From Myxococcaceae bacterium (GTDB lineage Bacteria; Myxococcota; Myxococcia; Myxococcales; Myxococcaceae): a DNA stretch of 36,719 nucleotides. The position numbers were made by a program, and so were the translations under genes. Numbering within the stretch: the first letter of the stretch is position 1; each line of letters starts with the position of its first letter. The stretch is taken from assembly GCA_017881265.1 (NCBI GenBank), contig JADGRA010000057.1:1-36719 (forward strand). The letters are read 5' to 3'. The notes under the pieces were generated by a model. It saw nothing but the letters and a program-made list of their open reading frames with translations. It had not been told where the DNA came from and did not search any database. Shown piece after piece: positions 8,397 through 16,192 of this stretch.

Positions 8397-9582
8397 CCTT
8401 CACGGCGCTCGGCACGTCGGGCAACTGGATGCCGGCGGCCGGGAACTCGTGCTGGAGGGCGTTGAGCAGGGCGCGCTGCGCCTCGGAGGGCGACTGCTGC
8501 TGGATGCGCGTCACCTCCTGTCGGCCATGGTCGAGGTCGCCGGCGGACAGGTGGGCCCGCGCCGCCCAGGCCAGCAGCGTGAGGTCGTCCGGCTGAATCT
8601 GCAACGCCTGGGCGAAATGGCCCGCGGCGACGGAGAAGTCCCGGTCGTGGAAGGAGAGCATGCCCTGGGCGAAGCTGAAGGCTGGGTCGCGCTTGGCCAC
8701 CTGCTGGCCGGCGGCCCGCCAGAGCTTCACCAGGTCCGGAAGCCCACTGGCCGCGGCGGCGGACACCGCGTTGCTGTACAGGGGGACGAAGCCCGGGAAG
8801 CGCTCGATGGCCTGCCCGTACAGCTCGGTCGCCTCCTGCATCCGGTGCTCACGCATCAGGATGATGCCGAGGTTGTTGTAGACCTCCGGGACCTCCGGCG
8901 CGTGCTCCAGAAGGTACGTCAGGAGCCGATCGGCTTCCGCCAGGCGGTCCTGGAGCAGGAACTCGACGGCCCGGTTGCTGTGAAAGAGCACGAAGGCCGT
9001 CTCGTCGTCGATGGGGGTGTAGAGGGAGAAGCGCCACTCGGAGGTGTGGGTGGCCGTGTAATCCACCACCATGGCGTTCTCCCCCCAGGTGTCCGCGCCA
9101 TGGGCGACGGCGATGTGCGAGGAGGTGAAGAAGCGGCCGCGGTCCTCCCAATAGATGGGTAGCTCCGTGATGCGCACGAAGTGCACCTCGATCCCCGCGC
9201 TCCGGGCGGCGGCCACGTAGAGCATCGCGTAGCTCATGCAGTCCCCCTCGCGGGCCTCGAAAGCAGCCTGGGCGTTGAGGGTGCGCGTGTGCGCGTAGCG
9301 GAAGCCGAGCCCGTCCCGGTCGACCAGGTAGCGGACGAGCGAGTGCATCCGGCTGCGCTCGGAGTCGCCCACCGAGGCCTTCTTGCCGAGGTAGGCCTGG
9401 GTGGAGGGGCTGAGTTGAAGCGGGTCCTCCAGGGGAAGCCCGAGCGCGATGCCGTCCCGCAGCCACTCGGGCCCGTTCGCCGGGGACGTCTTCTTCGCCG
9501 AGCCTGGCGTCGCGCAGCCGGTCATGGCCAGCACCAGCGCACCACCCAGACACAGGCGCATTCGCAAGAAAAGCGGCGCCAT
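8356..9582 (-). CDS. Transglutaminase-like/TPR lipoprotein
   Basis: This envelope lipoprotein has 408 residues. The signal peptide ends in a lipobox (LAMTGC, lipidated Cys23). A transglutaminase-like cysteine-protease fold follows, with candidate triad C115 (EGDCMSYAM), H156 (SSHIAVA) and D174 (MVVDYTA). Residues about 210-385 form tetratricopeptide repeats (VPEVYNNLGIILMREHRMQE, ATELYGQAIERFPG, AAGHFAQALQIQPDD), followed by a Pro/Ala-rich tail. AGGAGGT lies five to six bases before the ATG at 9582, which fixes the start. The family usually acts in peptide cleavage or cross-linking or as a scaffold; substrate unknown. Its 3' end overlaps the hybrid kinase gene tail-to-tail by 41 bases. Confidence 0.88.
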   Translation of the reverse strand: MAPLFLRMRLCLGGALVLAMTGCATPGSAKKTSPANGPEWLRDGIALGLPLEDPLQLSPSTQAYLGKKASVGDSERSRMHSLVRYLVDRDGLGFRYAHTRTLNAQAAFEAREGDCMSYAMLYVAAARSAGIEVHFVRITELPIYWEDRGRFFTSSHIAVAHGADTWGENAMVVDYTATHTSEWRFSLYTPIDDETAFVLFHSNRAVEFLLQDRLAEADRLLTYLLEHAPEVPEVYNNLGIILMREHRMQEATELYGQAIERFPGFVPLYSNAVSAAAASGLPDLVKLWRAAGQQVAKRDPAFSFAQGMLSFHDRDFSVAAGHFAQALQIQPDDLTLLAWAARAHLSAGDLDHGRQEVTRIQQQSPSEAQRALLNALQHEFPAAGIQLPDVPSAVKASPNPPAPPPGPA

Positions 9583-9672
9583 CAGCGACCTCCTGCCAGG
9601 GGCCCCGTCCCCTCGTGGGGAACCCCTCCACCGAGCCTACTCCCCTCCAGCGGAAAAGGCAGGCGGGCGGCG

Positions 9673-9701
9673 TTGACTTCCAAGGGGGCTGTCAGTACAA
9701 G
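9673..9701 (+). promoter_or_regulatory. Promoter of tRNA-Lys
   Basis: TTGACT and TACAAG are separated by 17 bases and lie 20 bases before the tRNA. The same -10 hexamer, with the same spacing, precedes the tRNA-Leu gene at 34020, which supports both. Confidence 0.7.
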
Positions 9702-9721
9702 CCCGCGCCTCGCGCAAGCGG

Positions 9722-9794
9722 GGGAGCGTAGCTCAATTGGCAGAGCAATGGACTCTTAATCCATAGGTTGTGGGTTCGATTCCCTCCGCTCTCA
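9722..9794 (+). tRNA. tRNA-Lys (anticodon CTT)
   Basis: A complete 73-base cloverleaf can be folded by eye. It has acceptor GGGAGCG/CGCTCTC (one G-U pair), D-stem GCTC/GAGC, and anticodon stem ATGGA/TCCAT with loop CTCTTAA giving anticodon CTT. The T-stem is GTGGG/CCCTC around TTCGATT. There is one U-U mismatch in the T-stem at positions 50-64. The 3' CCA is not encoded. Confidence 0.96.
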
Positions 9795-10014
9795 TTCACC
9801 GGCGGCATGGCTCTCTCACAGCGGGACGGGGGGCGTGCCGCCGGTTTGCGCTTCCCAGGCCCGGCCCGACACGCTTCCACCGGCGCGCAGCGAGGGGCGG
9901 CGAAGCCGTGACGCGGCGCGGCAGTGACGGGGCCGCAACAAATGCGCCGCGGGGCCGTGGCGCCCCGCTTCACTCGGTTTCTGTGAGGGCAGCATTGCCC
10001 GGGCGTTGCGGGGC

Positions 10015-10049
10015 GTTACCGATGGTAACGCGCTGTTACCGGTCGCCAC
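10015..10049 (+). promoter_or_regulatory. Upstream activator site: GTTACC dyad plus second half-site
   Basis: The exact dyad GTTACCGATGGTAAC (10015-10029) is followed five bases later by GTTACCGGTCGCCAC (10035-10049), whose left half is intact. The spacing of 20 bases puts the sites on the same face of the helix. The dyad recurs as GTTACC-N3-GGTAAC at 26783-26797 and in an imperfect form at 25163-25177, each about 74 bases upstream of a sigma-54 promoter. It is probably the binding site of an NtrC-type activator; the CbrB-like regulator at 26835-28184 is the best candidate. Confidence 0.75.
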
Positions 10050-10102
10050 GGCAGGCAGATCCGTTGTTGATTTAAGCGCTTGACCTTCGCGCCGGTCTCT
10101 AG

Positions 10103-10118
10103 TGGAACGCACCTTGCG
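10103..10118 (+). promoter_or_regulatory. Sigma-54 (-24/-12) promoter of the porin gene
   Basis: TGGAACGCACCTTGCG carries the invariant GG (10104-10105) and GC (10116-10117) separated by exactly 10 bases, close to the consensus TGGCACG-N4-TTGC. Transcription should begin near 10129. The upstream dyad at 10015 lies 73 bases away, a normal range for an enhancer-bound activator. Confidence 0.82.
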
Positions 10119-10205
10119 TACAGGGGCGCCAAACAGATGGCGCTCTGCCGGAGAGATTCCCGCTGACGGCCATTGCTGCAGCGTCCACGTGAAGAGGGGA
10201 ATTGC

Positions 10206-11579
10206 ATGAAGCTGAAATCAGGGGTGCCGTTTCTGGCGGTGCTGTTCGTGGTGCTGCTGGCCACGCCGGCCCGCGCTGCGAAAATCACCATCGGGGACTC
10301 TGGCGGTTTCGTTGACGTCGGGGCGATTGTCCAGACTTGGGTTCGTGTGAATGAGAGAGGCTCGGCAGACCACTCGGGTCCGTCGTACGACATCTTCTTC
10401 CGGCGCATGCGGTTCTACGTGAACGGCGAAATCAACAGTCACATCGGCATCATCGCCAACACGGACGTGAGCTACACGCAGGCTGGCGCGGCTGCTTCGG
10501 ACGTCATCACCAACCCGGTCACGCAGCAAAACTCAGTCCGGTTCGCGTCCCCGACCATCGTAATCAACGAAGCGCTGGGTTATTGGGCCCCCTGCAGCGA
10601 GTTCATCTTCATGGCTGGCCTCCAGCTCATCCCATGGGTCCACGAATCCTTCACAGACATTACGAAGTTCTCCGCCCTGGACGAGCAGACGGACGCCACG
10701 GAGCGCGGGCGGCCAGGAGGCTTCTTTGGCCGTGACCGAGACATGGGTCTCGCCGTTCGCGGAGACCTCGCTTTCATCAACTACCGCATCGGCGTGTTCA
10801 ACGGCGTGCAGACCATCGCTGGCAAGTCGACGGTGACGGCGACCGGCCTCGTCACCGGCCCCACCAACGTGGCGGTCAACTACCCCGCCTACACCGGCGT
10901 CAACCCGGGTGACTCCCCAAGCTTCGACGGCGCCATCCGCATCAACATTGTGGGGAGGGAGCCGGGCTACGCGTACACGGGCATCGCCTACGACGGGAAG
11001 TCGTACTTCAGTATCGGCGGCGGCGTGAACTTCCAGCCGAGGGCGATTGCCGCCACGGCGCGTGGGCTCTCGACTGCCACCTACACTGGCTACTTCGCCG
11101 ACTTGCACCTGGACCTGGCGTTCGGAGACAACGAGCTCGTGCTCGAAGCCGGCTGGATCCGCACTGTCTACTCTGGCAACGGCGCCCCCATCCCCTCGAA
11201 CAGCGCCGCCGGACTGGCCCTCGTCAACAACGCCGGCAACGCGTACTACGGCAGCCTGGGAGTCCGCTTCGCCTGGTTCTACCCCTACTTCGCGATGGAG
11301 TATTACAAGTCCAACCTCCCCGACGCCCTGGTCCAGTCCACGTACCAGGCCTTCGGAAACGGCTGGCTTCCCGCGGCAGGTCGCGTCGGCACCCTGGCCA
11401 CGTACCACGGCGGATTGAAGTTCTTCATCTCCGCGCCGCCCGGGAACCAGTTCATGATCAACCTGGACATGGCCTTCCAGGGCAAGACGAACGCTGGCCA
11501 GGTCACAGTGGCCGGTGGCGCCGAGCCCATCAACGGGAACCAGTGGTCGGGCACCGTCGAGTTCCAGTGGAAGATTTAG
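10206..11579 (+). CDS. Outer-membrane porin (beta-barrel, OprO/P-like)
   Basis: This protein has 457 residues with a Sec signal peptide (MKLKSGVPFLAVLFVVLLAT, cleavage after ARA at about residue 24). The mature part is a chain of amphipathic beta-strands with an early pattern (DIFFRRMRFYVNGEINSHIG) like that of phosphate-selective or general porins of the OprO/P type. It ends in a strand (VEFQWKI). It should form a channel for small solutes in the outer membrane. GAGGGG stands nine bases before the ATG at 10206, deciding the start over an in-frame site 33 bases upstream. It is transcribed alone: its own sigma-54 promoter lies upstream and a terminator downstream. Sharing regulatory sites with the MHS transporter and the synthetase-like gene suggests that it admits the same nutrient; specificity cannot be read from sequence. 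Confidence 0.85.
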   Translation: MKLKSGVPFLAVLFVVLLATPARAAKITIGDSGGFVDVGAIVQTWVRVNERGSADHSGPSYDIFFRRMRFYVNGEINSHIGIIANTDVSYTQAGAAASDVITNPVTQQNSVRFASPTIVINEALGYWAPCSEFIFMAGLQLIPWVHESFTDITKFSALDEQTDATERGRPGGFFGRDRDMGLAVRGDLAFINYRIGVFNGVQTIAGKSTVTATGLVTGPTNVAVNYPAYTGVNPGDSPSFDGAIRINIVGREPGYAYTGIAYDGKSYFSIGGGVNFQPRAIAATARGLSTATYTGYFADLHLDLAFGDNELVLEAGWIRTVYSGNGAPIPSNSAAGLALVNNAGNAYYGSLGVRFAWFYPYFAMEYYKSNLPDALVQSTYQAFGNGWLPAAGRVGTLATYHGGLKFFISAPPGNQFMINLDMAFQGKTNAGQVTVAGGAEPINGNQWSGTVEFQWKI

Positions 11580-11612
11580 CGCTCGGCTGAGCTGCCGTCC
11601 GACGTAAGCCAA

Positions 11613-11652
11613 GGGGCGAGGTTCCCTCCACGGGGCCTCGCCTCTTTTATTT
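11613..11652 (+). terminator. Rho-independent terminator after the porin gene
   Basis: The stem GGCGAGG (11615-11621) pairs with CCTCGCC (11636-11642) and is followed by TCTTTTATTT. It lies 33 bases after the porin stop. Confidence 0.85.
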
Positions 11653-11722
11653 GTGCGCCAGCCCCCCCGTGGTCCTGCCACGGCCGCCCCAGCGTTTGCG
11701 CAGCGACGGCTGCAGCTTGCCG

Positions 11723-13114
11723 TCAGTCGTCGCCAGTGGTCGGGTCCTGGTCGCCGAGAAGCTTTGCCAGCGTCTTTCGGTCGACCCCGAGTGCATCCGC
11801 GGTCGCCAGTCGCCGCCCGCCTTGCTGGTGCAGGGCCCAAAGGGCGTAGTGGCGCTGCAGCTGCCGCAGCGGCAGGACCGGCGGCCTAAACTCGGCGTGG
11901 CCCTCCCCGCTTTCGTCCGGCAGTTCAAGGTGCAATTCCTCGGGCTGGACTTCCCGACCGCGGCCCAGGAGGACCGCGCGTTCCACCACGTTCTCGAGCT
12001 CACGCACGTTGCCTGGCCAGGGGTGTCGCGCCAGCCTCGCGTGGGCGGCCAGGGAGAAAGCCTCGACCGGTGAGCGCGGATGGCGTGATTTGGCGACCTG
12101 GAGGAAGTGCTCCACCAGCACCGGGAGGTCCTCGAGCCGGTTCCTCAGCGCCGGCAGCTCGAGGCGGACGACGTCGAGCCGGAAGAGCAGGTCCTCCCGG
12201 AAGCTACGCCGGGCGACCAGCTCTCGAAGGTTTCGGTTGCTGGCGGCGACGATGCGCACGTCGACCGCCCGCGGCTTGTTGGCCCCGACGGCCCGCACCT
12301 CCCCGCTTTCCAGGACGTTGAGGAGCTTGGCTTGCAACGCAATGTCCATCTCGCCAATCTCGTCGAGGAACAGGGTGCCCCCTTGCGCCTCCTCAAAGAG
12401 TCCGGTGCGGGGGGCCACCGCGCCGGTGAAGGCGCCCTTCACGTGGCCGAACAGTTCCGACTCGAGAAGGTTTTCGGGGAGTGCGGCACAGTTGACGGTC
12501 ACGAACGGACCCTCCGAGCGCCGCCCGAGCGCATGCAGCGCTCGAGCCACCAGGCCCTTCCCCGTGCCCGTTTCTCCCGACAAGAGAACCGGTACGTCGG
12601 CGTCGGCCACTCGCTCGATGAGGTCGAACAGGGTCCGCATCGAGGTGCTGGTGCCGACGAGGTTGGCCAGGCCAAAGCGCTCCCGCAGTGCGCGGCGCAG
12701 CACGAAAGCCTCGTTCCGCAGGCGGGCCTCGTCCAGGGCCTTGTGCAGAAAGAGTCCCAGCTCGTCCACGGTGAAGGGCTTGGTGAGGTAGTGGTAGGCC
12801 CCCTGGCGAATGGACTCAATCGCCGAGGCGACCGCGCTGAAGGCCGTGGTGACGATGACGGGCCGCATCGGGTCCAGACGGCGGGACAGCGCCAGCAGCT
12901 CCATCCCGTCCAGCCCGGGCATCCGCAGGTCGGTCACCAGGGCGTCGAAATCCTCGTGTTCCAGGCGCCGGGCCGCCGCCGTGCTCGACTCCTCGGGAAC
13001 CGCCCGGTAACCACGCCCCTCGAGGCCATCGGCCAGCGTCTCGGCGAGCGCGAGGTCATCGTCGACCACCAGCACCCGAGTCGCGACTTCGGTTTCTCTA
13101 GTCGGCAACGTCAC
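11723..13114 (-). CDS. Sigma-54-dependent response regulator (NtrC family)
   Basis: This activator has 463 residues. The receiver domain spans about 12-130 with phosphoacceptor D62 (VTDLRMPGLDG) and the Lys of TKPF. The AAA+ domain, about 150-385, has Walker A GETGTGKG, the sigma-54 contact loop GAFTGA (GHVKGAFTGAVAP), Walker B FLDEIGEMD and HPWPGNVRELENVVERAV. A Fis-like helix-turn-helix lies at the C-terminus (RRLATADALGVDRKTLAKLL). The start is a GTG at 13114 with AAGGAG four to five bases before it; this overlaps the end of the kinase gene by 17 bases, so the pair is co-translated. It should activate sigma-54 promoters when phosphorylated by the adjacent kinase. A likely target is the divergent efflux operon at 14735; this is inferred from position and from a candidate promoter and dyad there. 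Confidence 0.95.
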   Translation of the reverse strand: MTLPTRETEVATRVLVVDDDLALAETLADGLEGRGYRAVPEESSTAAARRLEHEDFDALVTDLRMPGLDGMELLALSRRLDPMRPVIVTTAFSAVASAIESIRQGAYHYLTKPFTVDELGLFLHKALDEARLRNEAFVLRRALRERFGLANLVGTSTSMRTLFDLIERVADADVPVLLSGETGTGKGLVARALHALGRRSEGPFVTVNCAALPENLLESELFGHVKGAFTGAVAPRTGLFEEAQGGTLFLDEIGEMDIALQAKLLNVLESGEVRAVGANKPRAVDVRIVAASNRNLRELVARRSFREDLLFRLDVVRLELPALRNRLEDLPVLVEHFLQVAKSRHPRSPVEAFSLAAHARLARHPWPGNVRELENVVERAVLLGRGREVQPEELHLELPDESGEGHAEFRPPVLPLRQLQRHYALWALHQQGGRRLATADALGVDRKTLAKLLGDQDPTTGDD

Positions 13115-14471
13115 GGCGCTCCTTCGTCACGGCGGCAATCTCGACCCGGACGCGCGTCCCGGCCCCCCCCGGCCCCGCCCCGGTGCGCGGCTCGAAGGCC
13201 AGGCTCCCGTGGTGGTGCTTCACAATCTCGCTGGCGATGCTGAGCCCCAAGCCCGTCCCCTGGCCGGGCGCCTTGGTGGTGAAGAGGGGTTCGAGGCAGC
13301 GTTCGGCCGCTTCGGCGGAAATGCCCGTCCCGTTGTCATCCACCAGAAAGGCGACACGGTTGCCCCGGTGCTCGACTTGCAGCGTCACGCTGCCACCAGG
13401 GGGGCAGGCGTCACACGCGTTGAGCAGAAGGTTCACCAGCACCTGCTCAAAGAGGGCCGGGTCACAGGCCACCAGCGGTAAGTCCGGCTCCAGTCGGTGG
13501 ACGAGGGCGACGTTCGCCTGGGCAAAGCGGTGCTCGACGAGTTCCAGCGCCGAGCGCGCCAGGGCGGCCGGCTCGACGTGAATCAGCGCGGGGGTGCCTC
13601 CGCGTGCCAGGGTGAGGAAGGCACGGATGATGCGGGAGATGCGGCCCGCCTGCTCGAGGATGGAGGAGGCTGCGCGATGGGACCGCGAGTGCGGCTCCAT
13701 GCGGGCCAGCAGTTGCTCCGCGCGGCCGACGATGATGCCGAGCGGCGTGGACACCTCGTGCGCCACGCCCGCTGCCAGCGTCCCCAGCGTGGCCAGCTTG
13801 TCGGCCTCCACCAGGCGCCGGTCTCGGGCCTGCACCGCCTCCCGCACCGCCAGCACCTGCTGCAGCTCGAGCTCCCGGCGCTGCTTGCGCAGCGCGAGCC
13901 CGCCGAAGATGCCCACCAGCGCCGAGGCCAGGGCGGTGCCCAGCACCAGTCGCCACAGGGCGCGGGATTCACGGTCCCGCACCCGCTCGGCGGTGGCCAG
14001 CACGGCGATGGACCAGAGGCGTTGCCGCCCATCCGCGCGTTGTGCCAGTCCAGCCAGGGCCATCCGGCGCGGGAGCCCCACGGCCGCCGCCTCATCCCGG
14101 GAGAGGCGCACCCAGGGCCGCCCCGCGTCGAATGCGGTCTGGATGGCCGGCGCGGAGACGGCTTCCCCGCCGGCGCCGAGGAGCAGGGGTTGACCGGGCG
14201 CTCGCACCAGGACGCGCACTGCGCCCGGTTGCTGGGCGGAGCCGCCGATGGCGGCGAGCGCCTCGAGGAGGCACGGACTGCCGGGCTGGGCGCACTCCGG
14301 CGTCCGGACACGGTCGAGCAGGGCAATGGCAGCGCTCCGGGCCACCGCCGTCTGCTCGGCGGCGAAGTCGTCCAGGGCCGCGCGTGCCTCACGCCGTTCG
14401 TCCCACAGGGCAACGGCCAGCACGGCGGCCAGCGCGAGCACCATCCCCACCATCAGCTGGATGCGCTTCAT
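13098..14471 (-). CDS. Membrane sensor histidine kinase, partner of the NtrC-type regulator
   Basis: This protein of 457 residues has TM1 at about 5-23, a periplasmic sensor part at about 24-172 with two cysteines (C60, C67), and TM2 at about 174-194. A short coiled linker follows. HisKA carries H238 (LAAGVAHEVSTPLG), and the HATPase domain has NLLLNACDACPPGG, DDNGTGI and FTTKAPGQGTGLGLSIASEI. The start MKRIQLMVGMVL at 14471 is preferred because it directly precedes TM1; longer in-frame starts add an Arg/Ala-rich stretch without a ribosome site. Its 3' end overlaps the regulator gene by 17 bases. The stimulus is unknown but periplasmic by topology, which fits control of the divergent efflux genes. 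Confidence 0.92.
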   Translation of the reverse strand: MKRIQLMVGMVLALAAVLAVALWDERREARAALDDFAAEQTAVARSAAIALLDRVRTPECAQPGSPCLLEALAAIGGSAQQPGAVRVLVRAPGQPLLLGAGGEAVSAPAIQTAFDAGRPWVRLSRDEAAAVGLPRRMALAGLAQRADGRQRLWSIAVLATAERVRDRESRALWRLVLGTALASALVGIFGGLALRKQRRELELQQVLAVREAVQARDRRLVEADKLATLGTLAAGVAHEVSTPLGIIVGRAEQLLARMEPHSRSHRAASSILEQAGRISRIIRAFLTLARGGTPALIHVEPAALARSALELVEHRFAQANVALVHRLEPDLPLVACDPALFEQVLVNLLLNACDACPPGGSVTLQVEHRGNRVAFLVDDNGTGISAEAAERCLEPLFTTKAPGQGTGLGLSIASEIVKHHHGSLAFEPRTGAGPGGAGTRVRVEIAAVTKERRDVAD

Positions 14472-14613
14472 GGCGGGGACGTTGCCAGCGAGGAGCGGCG
14501 GCAGGGTCGACGCTCGCCGGGCGGCAGGGGCCAGAAGGACAGCCAGCATTCGGACGGAGGACTGAGCAAGGCAGGTGCCATGGCGCGTCGGAGCCACACG
14601 CGCGTCGAATCAA

Positions 14614-14645
14614 CCCCCCCTTGCGGGAATCCTTCCGCCTGGGGG
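14614..14645. promoter_or_regulatory. Imperfect dyad between the two-component genes and the efflux operon
   Basis: The inner repeat GCGG (14623-14626) / CCGC (14635-14638), with one further matching A/T pair, is flanked by a C-run at 14614-14620 and a G-run at 14641-14645, so the whole element is symmetric. It ends 57 bases before the candidate sigma-54 promoter of the efflux operon, where an activator such as the adjacent NtrC-type regulator would bind. This is a pattern-based suggestion only. Confidence 0.4.
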
Positions 14646-14702
14646 TGGGAAAAAGTCCTCGCGGCCCGGCGAGGTCCTAGGCTCCTCCGGAGTATCCCCT
14701 GC

Positions 14703-14718
14703 TGGCCCAAACCTTGCT
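14703..14718 (+). promoter_or_regulatory. Candidate sigma-54 promoter of the efflux operon
   Basis: TGGCCCAAACCTTGCT has GG-N10-GC and matches the consensus well at both ends. Against it, the predicted transcript start near 14729 falls after the Shine-Dalgarno AAAGGAG (14720-14726) and only six bases before the start codon. Either the message is nearly leaderless or the match is accidental. Confidence 0.4.
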
Positions 14719-14734
14719 CAAAGGAGCGACGACG

Positions 14735-16192
14735 ATGCCCTGCGTGACCCGCGCCCAGGCCCGTTGGGTGTGCTGCCTGCTGTTGATGGCCCCTGGTGCA
14801 CAGGCCCAGCAGGCGCCCGACGCCGGAGTGGAATACCCAGCCGGCCCTCTGCCGGACTTGCCGCTCGCCACGCAATTGCTCGAACCCCCCAAGGTGTCGC
14901 TCTCCGCTGCCCTCGACTTCGCCGCGAAGCACCAGCCCGCGGTGAAGGCCGCCCTCGCCCGCGTCGCGGCCCGGCAGACCGAAGTCGGCATCCCCAAAGG
15001 GGCCTGGCTCCCGTCCGTTGGCTTGACGGTGCAGGTACTGGGCGGGACGGCCAACAACACCACCGCCTCTTACCTCGGGGCGCCACTGGTGCCGACGCCC
15101 CGCGTGGGAGGCACCACGTCCACCAACGCCGCCGGCGCGAGCTGGGCGCCTCAGGCATCGACGTTTGTGGGACTGGGCGTGACGCAGGAGGTCTTCGACT
15201 TCGGCCGCATCAGCGCCGAGGTCGCCGCGCGCGACTCCCTGGTGAGCGCCGAGCAGCGCAGCGCCGAGGCTCAAACCCTGGATGTGCGCCTGGGCGTGGA
15301 GGAGGCCTACTTTGCCGTCTACGCCGCCAAGGCCGTCCTCGCCGCCACGGACGAGGCCTATACCCGGGCGCGCCTCCAGTTTGACCTGGCAGAACGGGGG
15401 GTCGCGGCGGGGCTCCGGCCGCCCATCGACAAGACCCGCATCGCGGCGCAGATGGCCCGCTTTGACATTACCCGGATTCGGGACCGAGGCGCGGTCCGCG
15501 TCGCCCAGGCGCTGCTCGCCGCCGCGGTGGGCAGTCCGGAGCCAGCCTTAGACGTCGCCAATGCGCCGCCCGGTCCGGCGGACCTGCCCTCCCTCGACGT
15601 GGCCTTGCAGCACGCGCTGCAGCGGGAGCCCGAGCTCCAGGCCGCAATGGCGCGCATCCAGGCCCAGGAGGACGCGACACGGGCCGTCTTCGCTCAACTT
15701 CGTCCCGACCTGCTGTTCGCCGGAACCCTCAACAGCCGGGCCGGCGGCTCCCAGCCCTCCGGCAGCGCGCCCGTCCCCAACGGAGACGGGTGGATTCCGA
15801 GCGTTCCCAACTACCAGGTGGGCGTCGTCCTCAGCTGGCCCCTCTTCGAGGGAAGCGTGTGGGCCCGAGGCCAGGCTTCGCTGCAGCTCGAGGCCGTCCG
15901 GCGGGAAGAGGCCGCCCTGCTTCGGCAGCAGCTGGTCGCGCGCGTCGACAATGCCTACGTGGGGGTGCTTGTCGCCCGGGAAGCGCTTCCGAGAATCGGC
16001 GCCGCGCTCGAGGCGGCGCGCGCCAACTATGCCCAAGCCGAGGCCCGCTTCCGCGCCGGCCTCGGAAGTGCAACCGACCTGGCCGACGCTGCCTCACTGT
16101 GGGTGGAGGCGCAGACCGGGCTGGCACTGGGAGAATTCGACCTGGCCCGGGCGCGCGCCGCGTTCGGCCGCGCCATCGCGGAGGGCCTATGA
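14735..16192 (+). CDS. Outer-membrane efflux channel (TolC/OprM family)
   Basis: This outer-membrane factor of 485 residues is the exit duct of the tripartite pump encoded by the next two genes. The signal peptide (MPCVTRAQARWVCCLLLMAP, cleavage near AQA at about residue 24) is followed by two repeats of the OEP fold. Each has long amphipathic helices (LSAALDFAAKHQPAVKAALA; LDVALQHALQREPELQAAMA) and strand segments (VGLGVTQEVFDFGRIS; YQVGVVLSWPLFEGSVWARG). AAAGGAG lies eight bases before the ATG at 14735, which is preferred to a TTG 21 bases upstream. The stop overlaps the next ATG (ATGA). It is the first gene of a five-gene operon divergent from a two-component system. Confidence 0.93.
   Translation: MPCVTRAQARWVCCLLLMAPGAQAQQAPDAGVEYPAGPLPDLPLATQLLEPPKVSLSAALDFAAKHQPAVKAALARVAARQTEVGIPKGAWLPSVGLTVQVLGGTANNTTASYLGAPLVPTPRVGGTTSTNAAGASWAPQASTFVGLGVTQEVFDFGRISAEVAARDSLVSAEQRSAEAQTLDVRLGVEEAYFAVYAAKAVLAATDEAYTRARLQFDLAERGVAAGLRPPIDKTRIAAQMARFDITRIRDRGAVRVAQALLAAAVGSPEPALDVANAPPGPADLPSLDVALQHALQREPELQAAMARIQAQEDATRAVFAQLRPDLLFAGTLNSRAGGSQPSGSAPVPNGDGWIPSVPNYQVGVVLSWPLFEGSVWARGQASLQLEAVRREEAALLRQQLVARVDNAYVGVLVAREALPRIGAALEAARANYAQAEARFRAGLGSATDLADAASLWVEAQTGLALGEFDLARARAAFGRAIAEGL

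Larger units (their letters stand above)
9795..10205. other. 411-base intergenic region between tRNA-Lys and porin
   Basis: No gene is supported here. From 9795 to about 10014 I see no clear feature. The right half holds the regulatory region of the porin: the GTTACC dyad and half-site (10015-10049), an AT-rich patch around 10060-10075 containing AATCAA on the minus strand that could be part of an IHF site, the sigma-54 promoter (10103-10118), and a leader of about 77 bases before the start codon. Confidence 0.6.

Noticed and set aside
11705-11724. Hairpin GACGGC/GCCGTC at the end of the NtrC-type regulator gene as a terminator
   Set aside because: A six-base stem without a T-run on the minus strand.
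10533-11840. Minus-strand frame of 435 codons opposite the porin
   Set aside because: It crosses the porin terminator and is antisense to a well-supported gene with promoter, ribosome site and signal peptide.
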